A stretch of 51,333 nucleotides of DNA from assembly GCA_041648735.1 (NCBI GenBank), contig JBAZOO010000028.1, positions 1-51,333 of the forward strand. Reading direction: 5' to 3'. The first letter of the stretch is position 1; each line of letters begins with the position of its first letter. The stretch is from JBAZOO01 sp041648735 (lineage in GTDB: Bacteria; Verrucomicrobiota; Lentisphaeria; Oligosphaerales; CAITYL01). The position numbers were made by a program, and so were the translations under genes. The notes under the pieces were generated by a model, which did not search any database, was not told where the DNA came from, and worked only from the letters and a program-made list of their open reading frames with translations. This document shows, in pieces, positions 42,584 through 51,250 of the stretch.

Positions 42584-43594
42584 TCACGCCGCCGGCGCGG
42601 GGACATGGGCCAGCAGTTTTTCGATCACCTGGTCGACGCTCACCTTGTCCACTTCGGCGCGGAAGGAGAGGCCGATCCGGTGCCGCATGACCGGGTGGAT
42701 TGACTTCTTCACGTCGCCGATCGCGATCGTCTCCCGCCCATCCTGCGCCGCCAGCGACTTGGCCGCCAGGGTGATGTTCTGGCTGGCGCGCAGCCCGGCG
42801 CCCCAGGCCACGTATTCCTTGATGAACGGGAGGGCGTTGGCCAAGGTCGGCCGGCTTGCCGCCACCAAATCAACGATGTACTGGCCGAGCCGCGGCGGCA
42901 GTTCGACCTGGCGCACCGCCTGGACGAACTCCAGCAGGTCCGCGCCGCCGATGACCCGCTGCAGCTCCGATTTCTGGATGCCCGTGGTTCGGCGGACCAC
43001 CGTGATCTCGTCAGCCACCGGCAGGTACTCCATGAGGATCGAGAGCATGAAGCGGTCCTGCTGCGCCTCGGGCAGGGGATAGGTGCCCTCCTGCTCCATC
43101 GAGTTCTGCGTCGCCAGCACGTAGAAGGGCTTGGGCAGGGGATGGGACTGGCCGCCGATCGTCACCTGTTTCTCCTGCATGACTTCCAGCAGCGCCGCCT
43201 GCGTCTTCGGCGGGGTGCGGTTGATCTCGTCGGCCATCAGGATGTTGGCGAACACCGGCCCCTTGACGAACTTGATGATCCGCCGGCCGCTCTTCTGGTC
43301 CTCCTCCAGGATTTCCGTGCCGCTGATGTCGGCCGGCATCAGGTCCGGGGCGAACTGGATGCGCTTGAACTGCAAGTCCACCACTTGGGCCAGGGTGGCG
43401 ATGAGCGCGGTCTTGGCGGTGGCCGGCGGGCCCTGGATCAGGCAGTGGCCGCCGGCGAAGAGGGCGGTCAGCACTTGGTCAACCGCCTCCTCCTCGCCGA
43501 CAATCACCTTCCGCACTTCCCGCAGGATGGCCTGCCGGGTTGCCTGGATCCGCCGGAACACCTCCGCGCCGCTCTGGGTTTCTGAACTGCTCAC
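42584..43594 (-). CDS. MoxR-family AAA+ ATPase, copy 1
   Basis: The 336-residue MoxR ATPase is the first gene of the operon. Walker A reads GPPATAKT, Walker B LMADEINRTPPKTQAALLEVMQE, and sensor 1 ATQNSMEQEGTYPLPEAQQDRF. It uses a GTG start with GAGG upstream. The unusual Walker A (ALAK replaced by GPPATAKT) differs from copy 2 (GVPGLAKT). No promoter is obvious in the 101-bp spacer to the GH38 gene, so the operon start may lie further upstream. Confidence 0.93.
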   Translation of the reverse strand: MSSSETQSGAEVFRRIQATRQAILREVRKVIVGEEEAVDQVLTALFAGGHCLIQGPPATAKTALIATLAQVVDLQFKRIQFAPDLMPADISGTEILEEDQKSGRRIIKFVKGPVFANILMADEINRTPPKTQAALLEVMQEKQVTIGGQSHPLPKPFYVLATQNSMEQEGTYPLPEAQQDRFMLSILMEYLPVADEITVVRRTTGIQKSELQRVIGGADLLEFVQAVRQVELPPRLGQYIVDLVAASRPTLANALPFIKEYVAWGAGLRASQNITLAAKSLAAQDGRETIAIGDVKKSIHPVMRHRIGLSFRAEVDKVSVDQVIEKLLAHVPAPAA

Positions 43595-43695
43595 GTCTGC
43601 CTCGCCGTTGCTGCCCTTGGGCCCCGCCCCGACCCGCCGGCCCTTGGGGGCGGCCGGGCGGTTGGAGCCGGTCAGGATTTGCTGTTGAACAGGGA

Positions 43696-46164
43696 TTAAT
43701 CCTCAAGGATCGAGCTGCGCACCGCCTCCCAGGCGCTGCCCTTCCGCCGCAGCCGCCAGGTGGCGATGCGGTTGGCGGCGACGCCGCCCAGGTCGAGCTT
43801 CTGCCCCAGCCACTCCAGCGTGGCCGGGCACTCCTGGCCGGCGGTCTCCAGCACCCGCAGCACCAGGCCGCGGCCGTCCTCCGCCCGCTTCAGCGCCAAG
43901 AGTTGCAACGTCGCCGGGCTCAAGGCCGCCAAGGAGCCGGAGCGCGGCAGCTTCCCCGCCTTGGCCGGCACCACGAGGCTGACCGGCGGCTGCTCCAGCC
44001 ATTGCGCCAGCGCCGGCAGCTCGGCGTTGCCCGGATTGAGCAGGAAGCGGAACTTCAGCTCCCCGTTGTCCATCGCCGGCCGCCAGGCCGGGAAGTCCGT
44101 GGGGCGGCCCTGGGTGTAGCCGGCGGCCCGCGCCACCGTGGCGCGGAACTCGCCGGCAAAGCAGTCGAAGCCGTAGAGCGCGTCGCTGGCAAAGCCGAAT
44201 TTGCCGGCTTTCCCGGTGACCCGCACCCAGCGGCCGCCGGGGACTTCGCCGCACGGCTTCCGGCAGACGCGCGCCGCCGGCGTCTCGAACTCCGCCTCGG
44301 TCGCCCCCACTGGCATGACGAGCTTCAGCCGCGCCTGGCGCTCGTTCCACAAGACGCGGGCGGTGACATCCACGGCGTCGCGCCCGCGGCACAACTGGAA
44401 GGTCAGCTCGATCCGGGAGCGTTCGCCGGCCAACTGCACCCAGAGCGCGGCCCGCTCCGGCCCGCGTTCGATGGTCTCGACCTGCGTGACCCGCCAGCGC
44501 TCCAAGACCGTGGACAGGCTCTGGGACTCTTCCGCATCCGAGCCCCAGGCACCGCCCTTGTCCTCGACCACAATCGCGGCCAGCCCGTCGCCGGCGAACA
44601 GCTTCTTGCCGTTGCGGGAAATCGCGACCCCGGCGGCGCCCAGCTTGGCCTGCACCCGGTAGTTGTCGTTGGCAATCGTGCCGGGCGCCGGGGCCGCCGC
44701 GCCGCCGGGCGCCGCCGCCAGTGCCGCCGCCCCCTCGACCCAGCCATACTCGAACACGTTCCAGCCGAATGCCGGCAATTCCACCGGCACGACCACGCGC
44801 TGGCGCCAGAACCACTCCGCCGACTCAAACAGGTTCTCCACCGGCACGCGCTGGAACGGCAGCGCCCGCCCCGCGGCGTCGAGCACGCGCAGCGGCACGG
44901 CCTCCGGCCGCCCCTTGTATTGCGCGAGGTTCCGGTAGTCCAGGTTCGCCTCCAACTCGAGGTGGCCGCGGAACGGCCACGGCTGCGGATTCCAGGCCAG
45001 CATCACGTTCGCCGCCGGATAGTCGCCGGCCGGCTTGGCGACCCGCGTGTCCAGCCGCTGGGCCAGCGCGTTCAGCGCCGCCAGCTCGGTGCGCTGCGCC
45101 TGGTGCAGGGTGCCGCCGAGCCACGCAAGCTGGTCGTCGTAGGCGCGTTCAATGCTCGACCCCGGCAGGATGTCGTGGAAGGAGTTGAACAGCACGGCGT
45201 CCCAGGCCGCGCCGAGGTCGGCCACCGGCTGCCGCAGCGCGCCGCGGATCATGCTCTCGGTGCGTTCGGCGCTGGCAAGGGCGGCTTCGGTCTTGCGGTA
45301 GGCAAACTTGAAGTGGGCGGCGGAGGCGTAGCAGCCGCGCAGGGTGAAGTTCATCTCGCCCCGGTGCGTCGGCAGCTCCTTGCCTTCCGCCCGCAGCGCG
45401 GCGATGAGCTGGTGCAGGCCGGAATGGACGACCTCGACCTCGGGATGCTCGGCGGCCCACTGCCGGATCTCCCGCAACTGCTGGCGGCAGGGGCCGCCGC
45501 CGTGGTTGCCCATGCCGTAGAAGATGCCGACGTTTTCCAGGTCGCATTTCCCGGCCGCCGCCAGCGACTCGTCAAGCCGCTTCCGGATGTCGTCCCGGTC
45601 GGTCCCGTACCACCCCACCGGCGGCCGGTAGCCCAGGATGCGGGCGCCCCCCGGCCCTTCCCACCAGAAGGCCGGCTTCGCCAGCGTCAGGACATCGGCC
45701 ATCGGCCGCGTGAAGGCGAAGCCCTCGATCCCCGCCGCCGCCATCACCTCCGCCAGCCCCGCGCAGTGGCCGAAGGAATCCGCCGCCCAGGCGACGCGCG
45801 CCGCCTTGCCGAAGCGCGAGAGGAAATAGTTCTGGCCGCGGGCAAAGTGGCGGGCGAACGTCTCCGCCGCCGGCAGGTTGGTGTCCGGCTGGATCAGCGT
45901 CCCGCCGACCACGTCCCAGCGGCCGGCCGCGACCTGCTTCTCAATCCGCCGGAAGGTCTTGGGGTCGTGCGCCTCGATGTGCTGGTAGACCGCCGCCTCG
46001 CCGCGGACGAAGGTCAGCTCCTCGAACTCGTCCATCAGATCCAGGATCGTCCGGCAGGTGATCATTCCCTCGTTCATCCCCTCGCGCCAGTCCCAGAGCC
46101 AGACCGGATCCAGGTGGGCGTTGCCGATCAAATGGAATGTCAGTTTCTTCATGTTCGTTGCCAT
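43696..46164 (-). CDS. Alpha-mannosidase, glycoside hydrolase family 38
   Basis: The 822-residue GH38 enzyme releases alpha-mannose from N-glycans or mannans, with retention. Zinc ligands His17 and Asp19 are in NAHLDPVWLW, the nucleophile Asp129 in WAADSFGH, and a further zinc His in GNHGGGP. The C-terminal half forms the beta-sandwich domains. No signal peptide is seen, so it probably acts on imported oligosaccharides in the cytoplasm. The start at 46164 follows GAGGAAG. It is paired with the GH125 gene 163 bp upstream. Confidence 0.95.
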   Translation of the reverse strand: MATNMKKLTFHLIGNAHLDPVWLWDWREGMNEGMITCRTILDLMDEFEELTFVRGEAAVYQHIEAHDPKTFRRIEKQVAAGRWDVVGGTLIQPDTNLPAAETFARHFARGQNYFLSRFGKAARVAWAADSFGHCAGLAEVMAAAGIEGFAFTRPMADVLTLAKPAFWWEGPGGARILGYRPPVGWYGTDRDDIRKRLDESLAAAGKCDLENVGIFYGMGNHGGGPCRQQLREIRQWAAEHPEVEVVHSGLHQLIAALRAEGKELPTHRGEMNFTLRGCYASAAHFKFAYRKTEAALASAERTESMIRGALRQPVADLGAAWDAVLFNSFHDILPGSSIERAYDDQLAWLGGTLHQAQRTELAALNALAQRLDTRVAKPAGDYPAANVMLAWNPQPWPFRGHLELEANLDYRNLAQYKGRPEAVPLRVLDAAGRALPFQRVPVENLFESAEWFWRQRVVVPVELPAFGWNVFEYGWVEGAAALAAAPGGAAAPAPGTIANDNYRVQAKLGAAGVAISRNGKKLFAGDGLAAIVVEDKGGAWGSDAEESQSLSTVLERWRVTQVETIERGPERAALWVQLAGERSRIELTFQLCRGRDAVDVTARVLWNERQARLKLVMPVGATEAEFETPAARVCRKPCGEVPGGRWVRVTGKAGKFGFASDALYGFDCFAGEFRATVARAAGYTQGRPTDFPAWRPAMDNGELKFRFLLNPGNAELPALAQWLEQPPVSLVVPAKAGKLPRSGSLAALSPATLQLLALKRAEDGRGLVLRVLETAGQECPATLEWLGQKLDLGGVAANRIATWRLRRKGSAWEAVRSSILED

Positions 46165-46327
46165 TTCTTCCTCATCCGTCCGTCGTGCTGTCGAAGTTGG
46201 GGGCTGGCCGCCGGTGGCCGCGCGGAAATTGGAACTCCAGCCGCCGCCAAGGTCGCCGTCCTTGACGCTCCAGGTGCATGCGGCCCACGCATCCCTACAT
46301 TGCGGTGGCCCCGCCACTTTTCGTACA

Positions 46328-47668
46328 TCAGTATTCCCGCGCCAGAAGGTCCGGCGCCGTTTCGGCCAGCGTCACGATCAGTTCGCCGAAAAGCGTGTTG
46401 GCCCAGGCGAACCACGGGCGCGTGAAGCGCGCGGGCTCGGCCACGTCGAACGCCTCATGCATGAAACCGGTTCCGGCATGGGTGTGCTTCAGTTGCGCGA
46501 GGCAGGCGGCGATTTCCGCCTCGTCGCGGCTGGTCAGGGCGCGCATCACGACGCTCATGGGCCAGGCCATGCCCATCCCGACGTGCGGCCCGCCGACGCC
46601 TTCGCCATGGGCGCCCTTGAAGAAGAAGGGATTGTCCGGCCCCAGCACGAATGCCCGGGTGCGGCGGTAGATGGCGGCGTCCGCCGGGCAGCAGCCGAGG
46701 TAAGGGAGGGAGAGGAGGCTCGGCGCGTTGGCGTCGTCCATCAGCAGATGGCTGCCGAACCCGTCCGCCTCGTAGGCCCAGATCGCCCCGTGCCGCGGAT
46801 GCGGGACGACGGCGTGGGCGGCCAGCTCCGTCTCGACTTGGGTGGCCAGGGCGCGGGCGTCGCGGGCCAGCTCCGCGCCGGTGCCCGCGGCGTCGAGCAG
46901 CGCGGCCAACTGCCGCAGCGCCGTGACGGCGAAGAAGTTCGCGGGAATCAGGAAGTGCAGGAGGCAGGCGTCGTCGGAGGGGCGGAAGGCGGAAGCGATG
47001 AGGCCGCAGGGGTTGACCGGATAGCCGGCGCCGCCGAGCGGGAGGGTGTCGCTGGCCTGTTCCGTCAGCCGCTGGAAACGGTAGGGGCCGGCCCCGGCGA
47101 AGCGCTGCTGCTGCCGGAAGGTCGCGAGGATGCACCCCGCGGCTTCGAGCCAGGCGGCATCCATGAAACCGGTGTCGCCGGTGGCCTGCCAATAGCCGTG
47201 GGCCAGGCGGAGGACGTAGCAGAGCGAATCAAGCTCCCATTTGCGCTCGTGCAGTTCCGGCCGCATTTCGGTGCGGTCGCTGGCCCAGTGGCTGCCGGTC
47301 GGCCCCGGGTTGAAGGCGTTGGCATAGGGATCGAGGCGGACGCTGGCGGCCTGGCGGTGGATCACCCCGAGCAGGAGGTCGCGCAGGGCGGGATCCTGGC
47401 CGGCGTAGCGGACATAGGGCCAGACCTGGGCCGTGGAATCCCGCAGCCACATGGCCGGGATGTCGCCGGTGATCACAAAGGTGTCGGGCCGGCCGTCGCG
47501 GACGCCATGCCGCACGGTCGTGTCAAGCGTGTTCGGGAAGCAGTTCCCGAACAGCCAGGCCAGTTCGGCATCACGGATGCGGGCCTTCGTCTCGGCGAGC
47601 ACCGTTTCAATCGTCGCGTTTTGGAAACAGCGGTCGCCCGCGGCGGGGCGGCGGGAGGGGAATGTCAT
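46328..47668 (-). CDS. Exo-alpha-1,6-mannosidase, glycoside hydrolase family 125
   Basis: The 446-residue GH125 enzyme (formerly DUF1237) removes terminal alpha-1,6-linked mannose with inversion. Diagnostic segments are FVITGDIPAMWLRDSTAQVWPY (about 64-85), RKWELDSLCYVLRLA and IWAYEADGFGSHLLMDDANAPSLLSLPYLG. No signal peptide is present. The start follows GAGGAG. GH38 and GH125 together can dismantle alpha-mannose branches, consistent with degradation of mucin-type, fungal or N-glycan material. The 163-bp spacer to GH38 holds nothing I recognise. Confidence 0.95.
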   Translation of the reverse strand: MTFPSRRPAAGDRCFQNATIETVLAETKARIRDAELAWLFGNCFPNTLDTTVRHGVRDGRPDTFVITGDIPAMWLRDSTAQVWPYVRYAGQDPALRDLLLGVIHRQAASVRLDPYANAFNPGPTGSHWASDRTEMRPELHERKWELDSLCYVLRLAHGYWQATGDTGFMDAAWLEAAGCILATFRQQQRFAGAGPYRFQRLTEQASDTLPLGGAGYPVNPCGLIASAFRPSDDACLLHFLIPANFFAVTALRQLAALLDAAGTGAELARDARALATQVETELAAHAVVPHPRHGAIWAYEADGFGSHLLMDDANAPSLLSLPYLGCCPADAAIYRRTRAFVLGPDNPFFFKGAHGEGVGGPHVGMGMAWPMSVVMRALTSRDEAEIAACLAQLKHTHAGTGFMHEAFDVAEPARFTRPWFAWANTLFGELIVTLAETAPDLLAREY

Positions 47669-47973
47669 CTGTTGGCTCCTCTATGCGCCACTTCCGCGTG
47701 ATCCGGCCAAAACCGGTTTCCGCGGCCTCTTTCCCGATCAGGCTCCCATCCGGTCTTGCGTGGAGGGATCATGCGGGGGGGCGTTTTTCTCCTGTCCCTA
47801 AGCTCACATATTGCGCCGCCCCCGCCCCTTTTCGTACAGCCACCCACGGGAGATGGAAATTCCCCGGAGTTTGGCACAAGTCAGGGTTCAAAATGGCACC
47901 AACTTTCGACAGTTGAAGGGACTTGGGCTGTTGGATGTCCCGACCCTTGGGGCGGGGAGGCTTGATTTCACGG
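47669..47973. other. Intergenic region with a dispersed repeat
   Basis: This 305-bp gap lies between the GH125 start and the prepilin-like stop. It contains the CTCCTGTCCCTAAGCTCA-type element listed separately and otherwise unremarkable sequence. No clear promoter for GH125 is visible. Confidence 0.6.
47775..47806. repeat. Dispersed repeat GCGTTTTTCTCCTGTCCCTAAGC, copy 1
   Basis: The same roughly 28-bp sequence recurs at 49153-49183 and 51129-51158. Each is preceded by a G run. Confidence 0.85.
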
Positions 47974-48882
47974 TCAGTGCAGGGGCAGGCCATCGTTGTC
48001 CCACCACTGGCTGATGCCGTGGTAGGTGCCGGAAGTCCAGGCGCCGTCCGGGTTGAAATTCGCCACGCCGCGCAGCCGTGGGCGGTCGCAGCTCTCGGCA
48101 TGGCCGTCGGCGAACCAGGCATTGGCGCGGTTGCCGGGATGGGGCAGCCACACCGCTCCCCTCTGGCCGCCGCCCGTGCCGCAGCCGCCCCCGGTCCCAG
48201 TTTCGTAATTCCCCACCGGCTCCTTGTACCCGAGGGGGCCCCAGCCGCCATCGCGGATGGCGCTGTCGATCAGGACCACGTAGTCGCGCGACTGCTGCAC
48301 CCCCGCCAGGCGGACGCCCCGGAAGCTTCCCGTTTCCCACTGATTGCCTGGAACGGTGGGATCCCACGCCGCCCAAATGTCGCTGGCCTGCCAGGGACTG
48401 GAGTCGAGCCCGCCCCACGTGGCCGGGTAGTACGGCCAGTAGCGCGGTTGGAGGGCGGCGTAGGAACCCGCGTTATCGCCGTCAGGGGTGATGAAAGTGC
48501 TCCAACCCCACCACGCGCCCGTGCCTTGCTTCCCGTTCTTCGGACAATGCCAGGCCGCCGTGCGCACGGGCAGGTACTCGAAGCCCGAAAACTGGAGCCC
48601 TTGATACTTCTGGGCATTGAGGAAATTCAGCCAGGGAAAGTCTTGCCACGGATAATAGCCCTGGTTCGATCCCAGGTTGCCACCCATGGCGATCACGCCG
48701 TCAAAATCGCCCGCATAGGCCAGCATCGCCATCCCGCACTGCCGCTGGTTGCCCAGGCAGAAGGCCGTCTTGGCGGCTTCCTTGGCCCGCTGCAAGGCCG
48801 GCAGCAGCAGCGCCGCCAGGATGGCGATGATCGCGATCACCACCAGCAGCTCGATCAGCGTGAATGGGGTCTTGCGTTTCAT
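47974..48882 (-). CDS. Prepilin-like protein with H-X-DG tail (type II secretion pseudopilin-like)
   Basis: The 302-residue protein has a type IV prepilin N-terminus: MKRKTPFTLIELLVVIAIIAILAALLLPAL, with a processing site at T/F and the +5 Glu, then ARERAK-like RAKEAAK and a CLGNQRQ segment. Near the C-terminus HPGNRANAWFADGH resembles the H-X9-DG domain, here with ten residues between H and DG. Very many paralogues occur in Lentisphaerae and related genomes, and their role is unknown; surface exposure with polysaccharide binding has been suggested. It lies beside glycosidases. The start MKRK is chosen because the leader peptide begins there. Confidence 0.92.
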   Translation of the reverse strand: MKRKTPFTLIELLVVIAIIAILAALLLPALQRAKEAAKTAFCLGNQRQCGMAMLAYAGDFDGVIAMGGNLGSNQGYYPWQDFPWLNFLNAQKYQGLQFSGFEYLPVRTAAWHCPKNGKQGTGAWWGWSTFITPDGDNAGSYAALQPRYWPYYPATWGGLDSSPWQASDIWAAWDPTVPGNQWETGSFRGVRLAGVQQSRDYVVLIDSAIRDGGWGPLGYKEPVGNYETGTGGGCGTGGGQRGAVWLPHPGNRANAWFADGHAESCDRPRLRGVANFNPDGAWTSGTYHGISQWWDNDGLPLH

Positions 48883-48902
48883 AATTTCACCACGCCAATT
48901 TT

Positions 48903-48932
48903 CCCCACAAATCTTCACAAATCCCCACAAAT
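48903..48932. repeat. Three tandem 10-bp units
   Basis: CCCCACAAAT, CTTCACAAAT and CCCCACAAAT follow one another just upstream of the prepilin-like start. They may be part of the adjacent MITE-like element. Confidence 0.75.
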
Positions 48933-48937
48933 GTTAT

Positions 48938-49076
48938 AGCCCACGAAACACACGAAACTACACGAAAAATTTAATTTTTAGATTTTTAGCGACAATTGGA
49001 AGGTTTTATGGGTTTTAATTTGTTGTAAAATCGGTTTAGCGGTTTGATTCGTGTTGTTTCGTGTGTTTCGTGGGCT
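48938..49076. repeat. MITE-like inverted repeat with AT-rich core
   Basis: The left arm begins AGCCCACGAAACACACGAAA (48938 on) and the right arm ends TTTCGTGTGTTTCGTGGGCT (to 49076): nearly exact inverted repeats about 29 bp long around an AT-rich, non-coding core of about 80 bp. It occupies most of the 301-bp gap between the prepilin-like and glycosidase genes. A shorter copy with the same arms is at 50967-51021. No transposase is present. Confidence 0.75.
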
Positions 49077-49127
49077 AAAAAAGGGTCGGAGTTTTTCGTG
49101 GGCTAAAGGGATCGCCGGGACGGCAGG

Positions 49128-49183
49128 TCCCACACTAAAGTGTGAACTCCAGCGGGGGCGTTTTTCTCCTGTCCCTAAGCTCA
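49128..49183. repeat. Composite of two dispersed repeats at a gene end
   Basis: TCCCACACTAAAGTGTGAAC with CTCCAGCGGGG (palindromic family) runs directly into GCGTTTTTCTCCTGTCCCTAAGC. The composite ends at the stop codon of the GH-A gene (49184). Confidence 0.8.
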
Positions 49184-50905
49184 CTACTTGCGGTCCAGCC
49201 GGGTCACGGTCACGCTCTGGATGTAGTACTTGCCGGGGCTGATGCTGAAGTTGTACGCCCACATGCTGACGAACTGCGCGTCCGTGATTTTCCATTTCGC
49301 CGTGCTCCATTCCGCGCTTTCGGGAATCTCGTACGCGGGCAGCTTCTTGTAGCCGCTCGTGGATTCGTACTCGATGCCAATCTTGGCGGGTTTGTTGTCA
49401 GGCCCCCGGTGGCAGACAATGCTGATCTCGATGGGGGTCGCGTCATAGGAGAGGAAGTTCGGATCGACCAGGAAGATGTTGCCGCCGGGGACATTGCCCA
49501 CGCGCGCCCCGCCGCCGTAGCCGACCACCGCCGCGGCGACCGACGCCGCCGACTGGGTGTGCAACCCCTTCTCGACGTTCTTCTCGCCAAAGGTGATGGA
49601 GACGGACTTGGCGTTGCTGTAGTCGCCGCCCCAGGGGATCGGCTGGTTCCGGTTCGCCCTGGCCGTCCGCAGCAGCGCCTCGGGCACGCCGTCCACCAGG
49701 ATCGGGGCGAGGGTCAATTCGCAGGTCTTGGCTTCGCTCACGTTGCCGGTGAGTGGATCCACGATCTTGACCGGCTGGCCGAAATCCACGCGGTCGGCTT
49801 CCTTGCCCGCCGCCCAGGCGGCCAGCACCGTGCCCTTGGCGCCCTGGAAGACAAAGCCGTAGTGCTTGCCGTTGAGCAGCACCCAGCCGAGGTACTGGGG
49901 TTTCTGGCTGAAGTGCTTGATCATCTGGGCCATCGCCGTGTAGGCCGGCCGCGGCTTGCCCCGGGCGTCCATCAGCCCCATCGGGCCGCTGTCGCCATCC
50001 ATCCCCTCGAACCATTGGAGGCAGGCGACCCCCTGGACAATGGCCAGGGTGTAGTACTTGACCACGGCGTAGGCCTGGGTGTCCGGCCCGCCCTTGTTGT
50101 ACTGGCCGCCGGCGGCATAGCCGAGTTCGGTGAAGATGACCGGGCAGTTGACCTTGGCCGGATCCCGCGCCGCCAGCATTTTGCGCACCGTCGGCACGAT
50201 CTGGAGGTAGACCGGCTCCGTGCCGGGGTGGTCCATGATGCAGCCGGCCGTCTCGTAGGGATGCAGGGTGATGTAGTCGAAGTGCCCCGCCGCCCCGGCC
50301 GCCAGGGCCTGATCAATGTAGTTGATCGCCGCCGACTTGGCCGCGATGCCGACCAGGCAGTCGGGATCGCCCTTCTTGGCGGCGTCATAGGTGGCGATGG
50401 CGAACCTGGCGTAGTCCGCGGCCGTCTGGCCCGGGGCGGTGCCGTTGGGCGGCTCGTTCCAGATTTCCCAGTACTTGATCTTGCCCTTGAAGTGCGCGGT
50501 GAGCCGCGTCACGTCGGCCGCCCAGCCCGGCAGGTCGTCCATGGGCAGCCCGTACTTGCCCTTGCCCTGGCGATAATTGTAGAAGCCGCCCCCGAAGCTG
50601 ATGCCGTGCCGGGCCAGATACTCCGCCTGCCAATCCACATTCGCGTAATTGCGCTCCGCCTCCCCCGTCCAGCCGGTGCCGCCGAGGCCGCGGACCGTGT
50701 TGATGCCGATGGCCGCCATCTGCGGAATCCAGGTCTCATAATTGTGCTCGCGCGTCCGGAAGTTGCAGCCGCCGATGCCGAACACCCCGGCGATTTCGCC
50801 GCCGGCCGGGGCCGGATTCGGATTCGCCGCCGCGGAAGCCGCCGCCGCAAAGGCGAGGGACAGCGCGGCGGGGACGGTGGCCAGAAAGCGTTTCACCGTT
50901 TTCAT
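49184..50905 (-). CDS. Secreted clan GH-A glycoside hydrolase (GH39/GH5-like)
   Basis: The 573-residue protein has a signal peptide (MKTVKRFLATVPAALSLAFAAAASA, about residues 1-26) and a clan GH-A TIM barrel. The acid/base is Glu151 in YWEIWNEPPNG and the nucleophile probably Glu260 in VIFTELGYAAGG. Similarity is nearest GH39-like beta-xylosidases or related clan GH-A families, but the family and substrate are not certain. The C-terminal ~180 residues form a beta-rich accessory domain. ATG 50905 is preferred to 50920 because it is preceded by an AGGCTGAG-like site. It probably acts outside the cytoplasm, feeding the mannosidases or transporter. Confidence 0.85.
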   Translation of the reverse strand: MKTVKRFLATVPAALSLAFAAAASAAANPNPAPAGGEIAGVFGIGGCNFRTREHNYETWIPQMAAIGINTVRGLGGTGWTGEAERNYANVDWQAEYLARHGISFGGGFYNYRQGKGKYGLPMDDLPGWAADVTRLTAHFKGKIKYWEIWNEPPNGTAPGQTAADYARFAIATYDAAKKGDPDCLVGIAAKSAAINYIDQALAAGAAGHFDYITLHPYETAGCIMDHPGTEPVYLQIVPTVRKMLAARDPAKVNCPVIFTELGYAAGGQYNKGGPDTQAYAVVKYYTLAIVQGVACLQWFEGMDGDSGPMGLMDARGKPRPAYTAMAQMIKHFSQKPQYLGWVLLNGKHYGFVFQGAKGTVLAAWAAGKEADRVDFGQPVKIVDPLTGNVSEAKTCELTLAPILVDGVPEALLRTARANRNQPIPWGGDYSNAKSVSITFGEKNVEKGLHTQSAASVAAAVVGYGGGARVGNVPGGNIFLVDPNFLSYDATPIEISIVCHRGPDNKPAKIGIEYESTSGYKKLPAYEIPESAEWSTAKWKITDAQFVSMWAYNFSISPGKYYIQSVTVTRLDRK

Positions 50906-50966
50906 GCTCAGCCTTTTCATCTCGCAATCGTTGTCGTCGTCGTTGTCGTCATTACCAGCCTTTTCC

Positions 50967-51021
50967 CCACGAAACACACGAAACAGCACGAAAGCTTTGT
51001 TTTTTTCGTGTGTTTCGTGGG
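50967..51021. repeat. Short copy of the CACGAAACACACGAA inverted repeat
   Basis: CCCACGAAACACACGAAACA (50967 on) faces TTTCGTGTGTTTCGTGGG (51004-51021). Core is only about 18 bp. It is followed by the same TAAAGGGAT...GGACGGCAGG flank as the larger copy at 48938-49076. Confidence 0.75.
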
Positions 51022-51045
51022 CTAAAGGGATGCCTGGACGGCAGG

Positions 51046-51111
51046 TCCCACACTAAAGTGTGAACTCCAGCGGGGGCGGCTCGGGTTGGAGTTCACGCTT
51101 CAGCGTGGGCT
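51046..51111. repeat. Two facing copies of the palindromic CACACT/CACGCT repeat
   Basis: TCCCACACTAAAGTGTGAAC (51046 on) and, inverted, GGAGTTCACGCTTCAGCGTG (51087 on) lie about 15 bp apart. Both belong to the family at 11351-11376. Confidence 0.8.
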
Positions 51112-51128
51112 GTTCGGCTCGGGTTGGT

Positions 51129-51158
51129 GGGCGTTTTTCTCCTGTCCCTAAGCTCATA
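51129..51158. repeat. Dispersed repeat GCGTTTTTCTCCTGTCCCTAAGC, copy 3
   Basis: Near-exact copy of the element at 47775-47806, here not next to a recognised gene. Confidence 0.85.
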
Positions 51159-51186
51159 AGGGCGGCCCTTGGGATCGGTCATTGGT

Positions 51187-51210
51187 CTCATGGGACTCAT
51201 GGGACTCATG
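51187..51210. repeat. Tandem 9-bp repeat CTCATGGGA
   Basis: Two full units and a partial third. No gene in 50906-51333 is supported. Confidence 0.8.
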
Positions 51211-51224
51211 ACGGTGGCGGAAGT

Positions 51225-51250
51225 GGGTGGCACCGTCTCCGGTGCCACCC
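51225..51250. repeat. Perfect 10-bp hairpin (GGGTGGCACC / GGTGCCACCC)
   Basis: The arms are separated by 6 nt. It is probably a dispersed palindromic element; no T tract follows, so it is a poor terminator. The final ~80 bp show only a short CCGGCAGGTCCC/CCGGCAGATCCC duplication. Confidence 0.8.
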
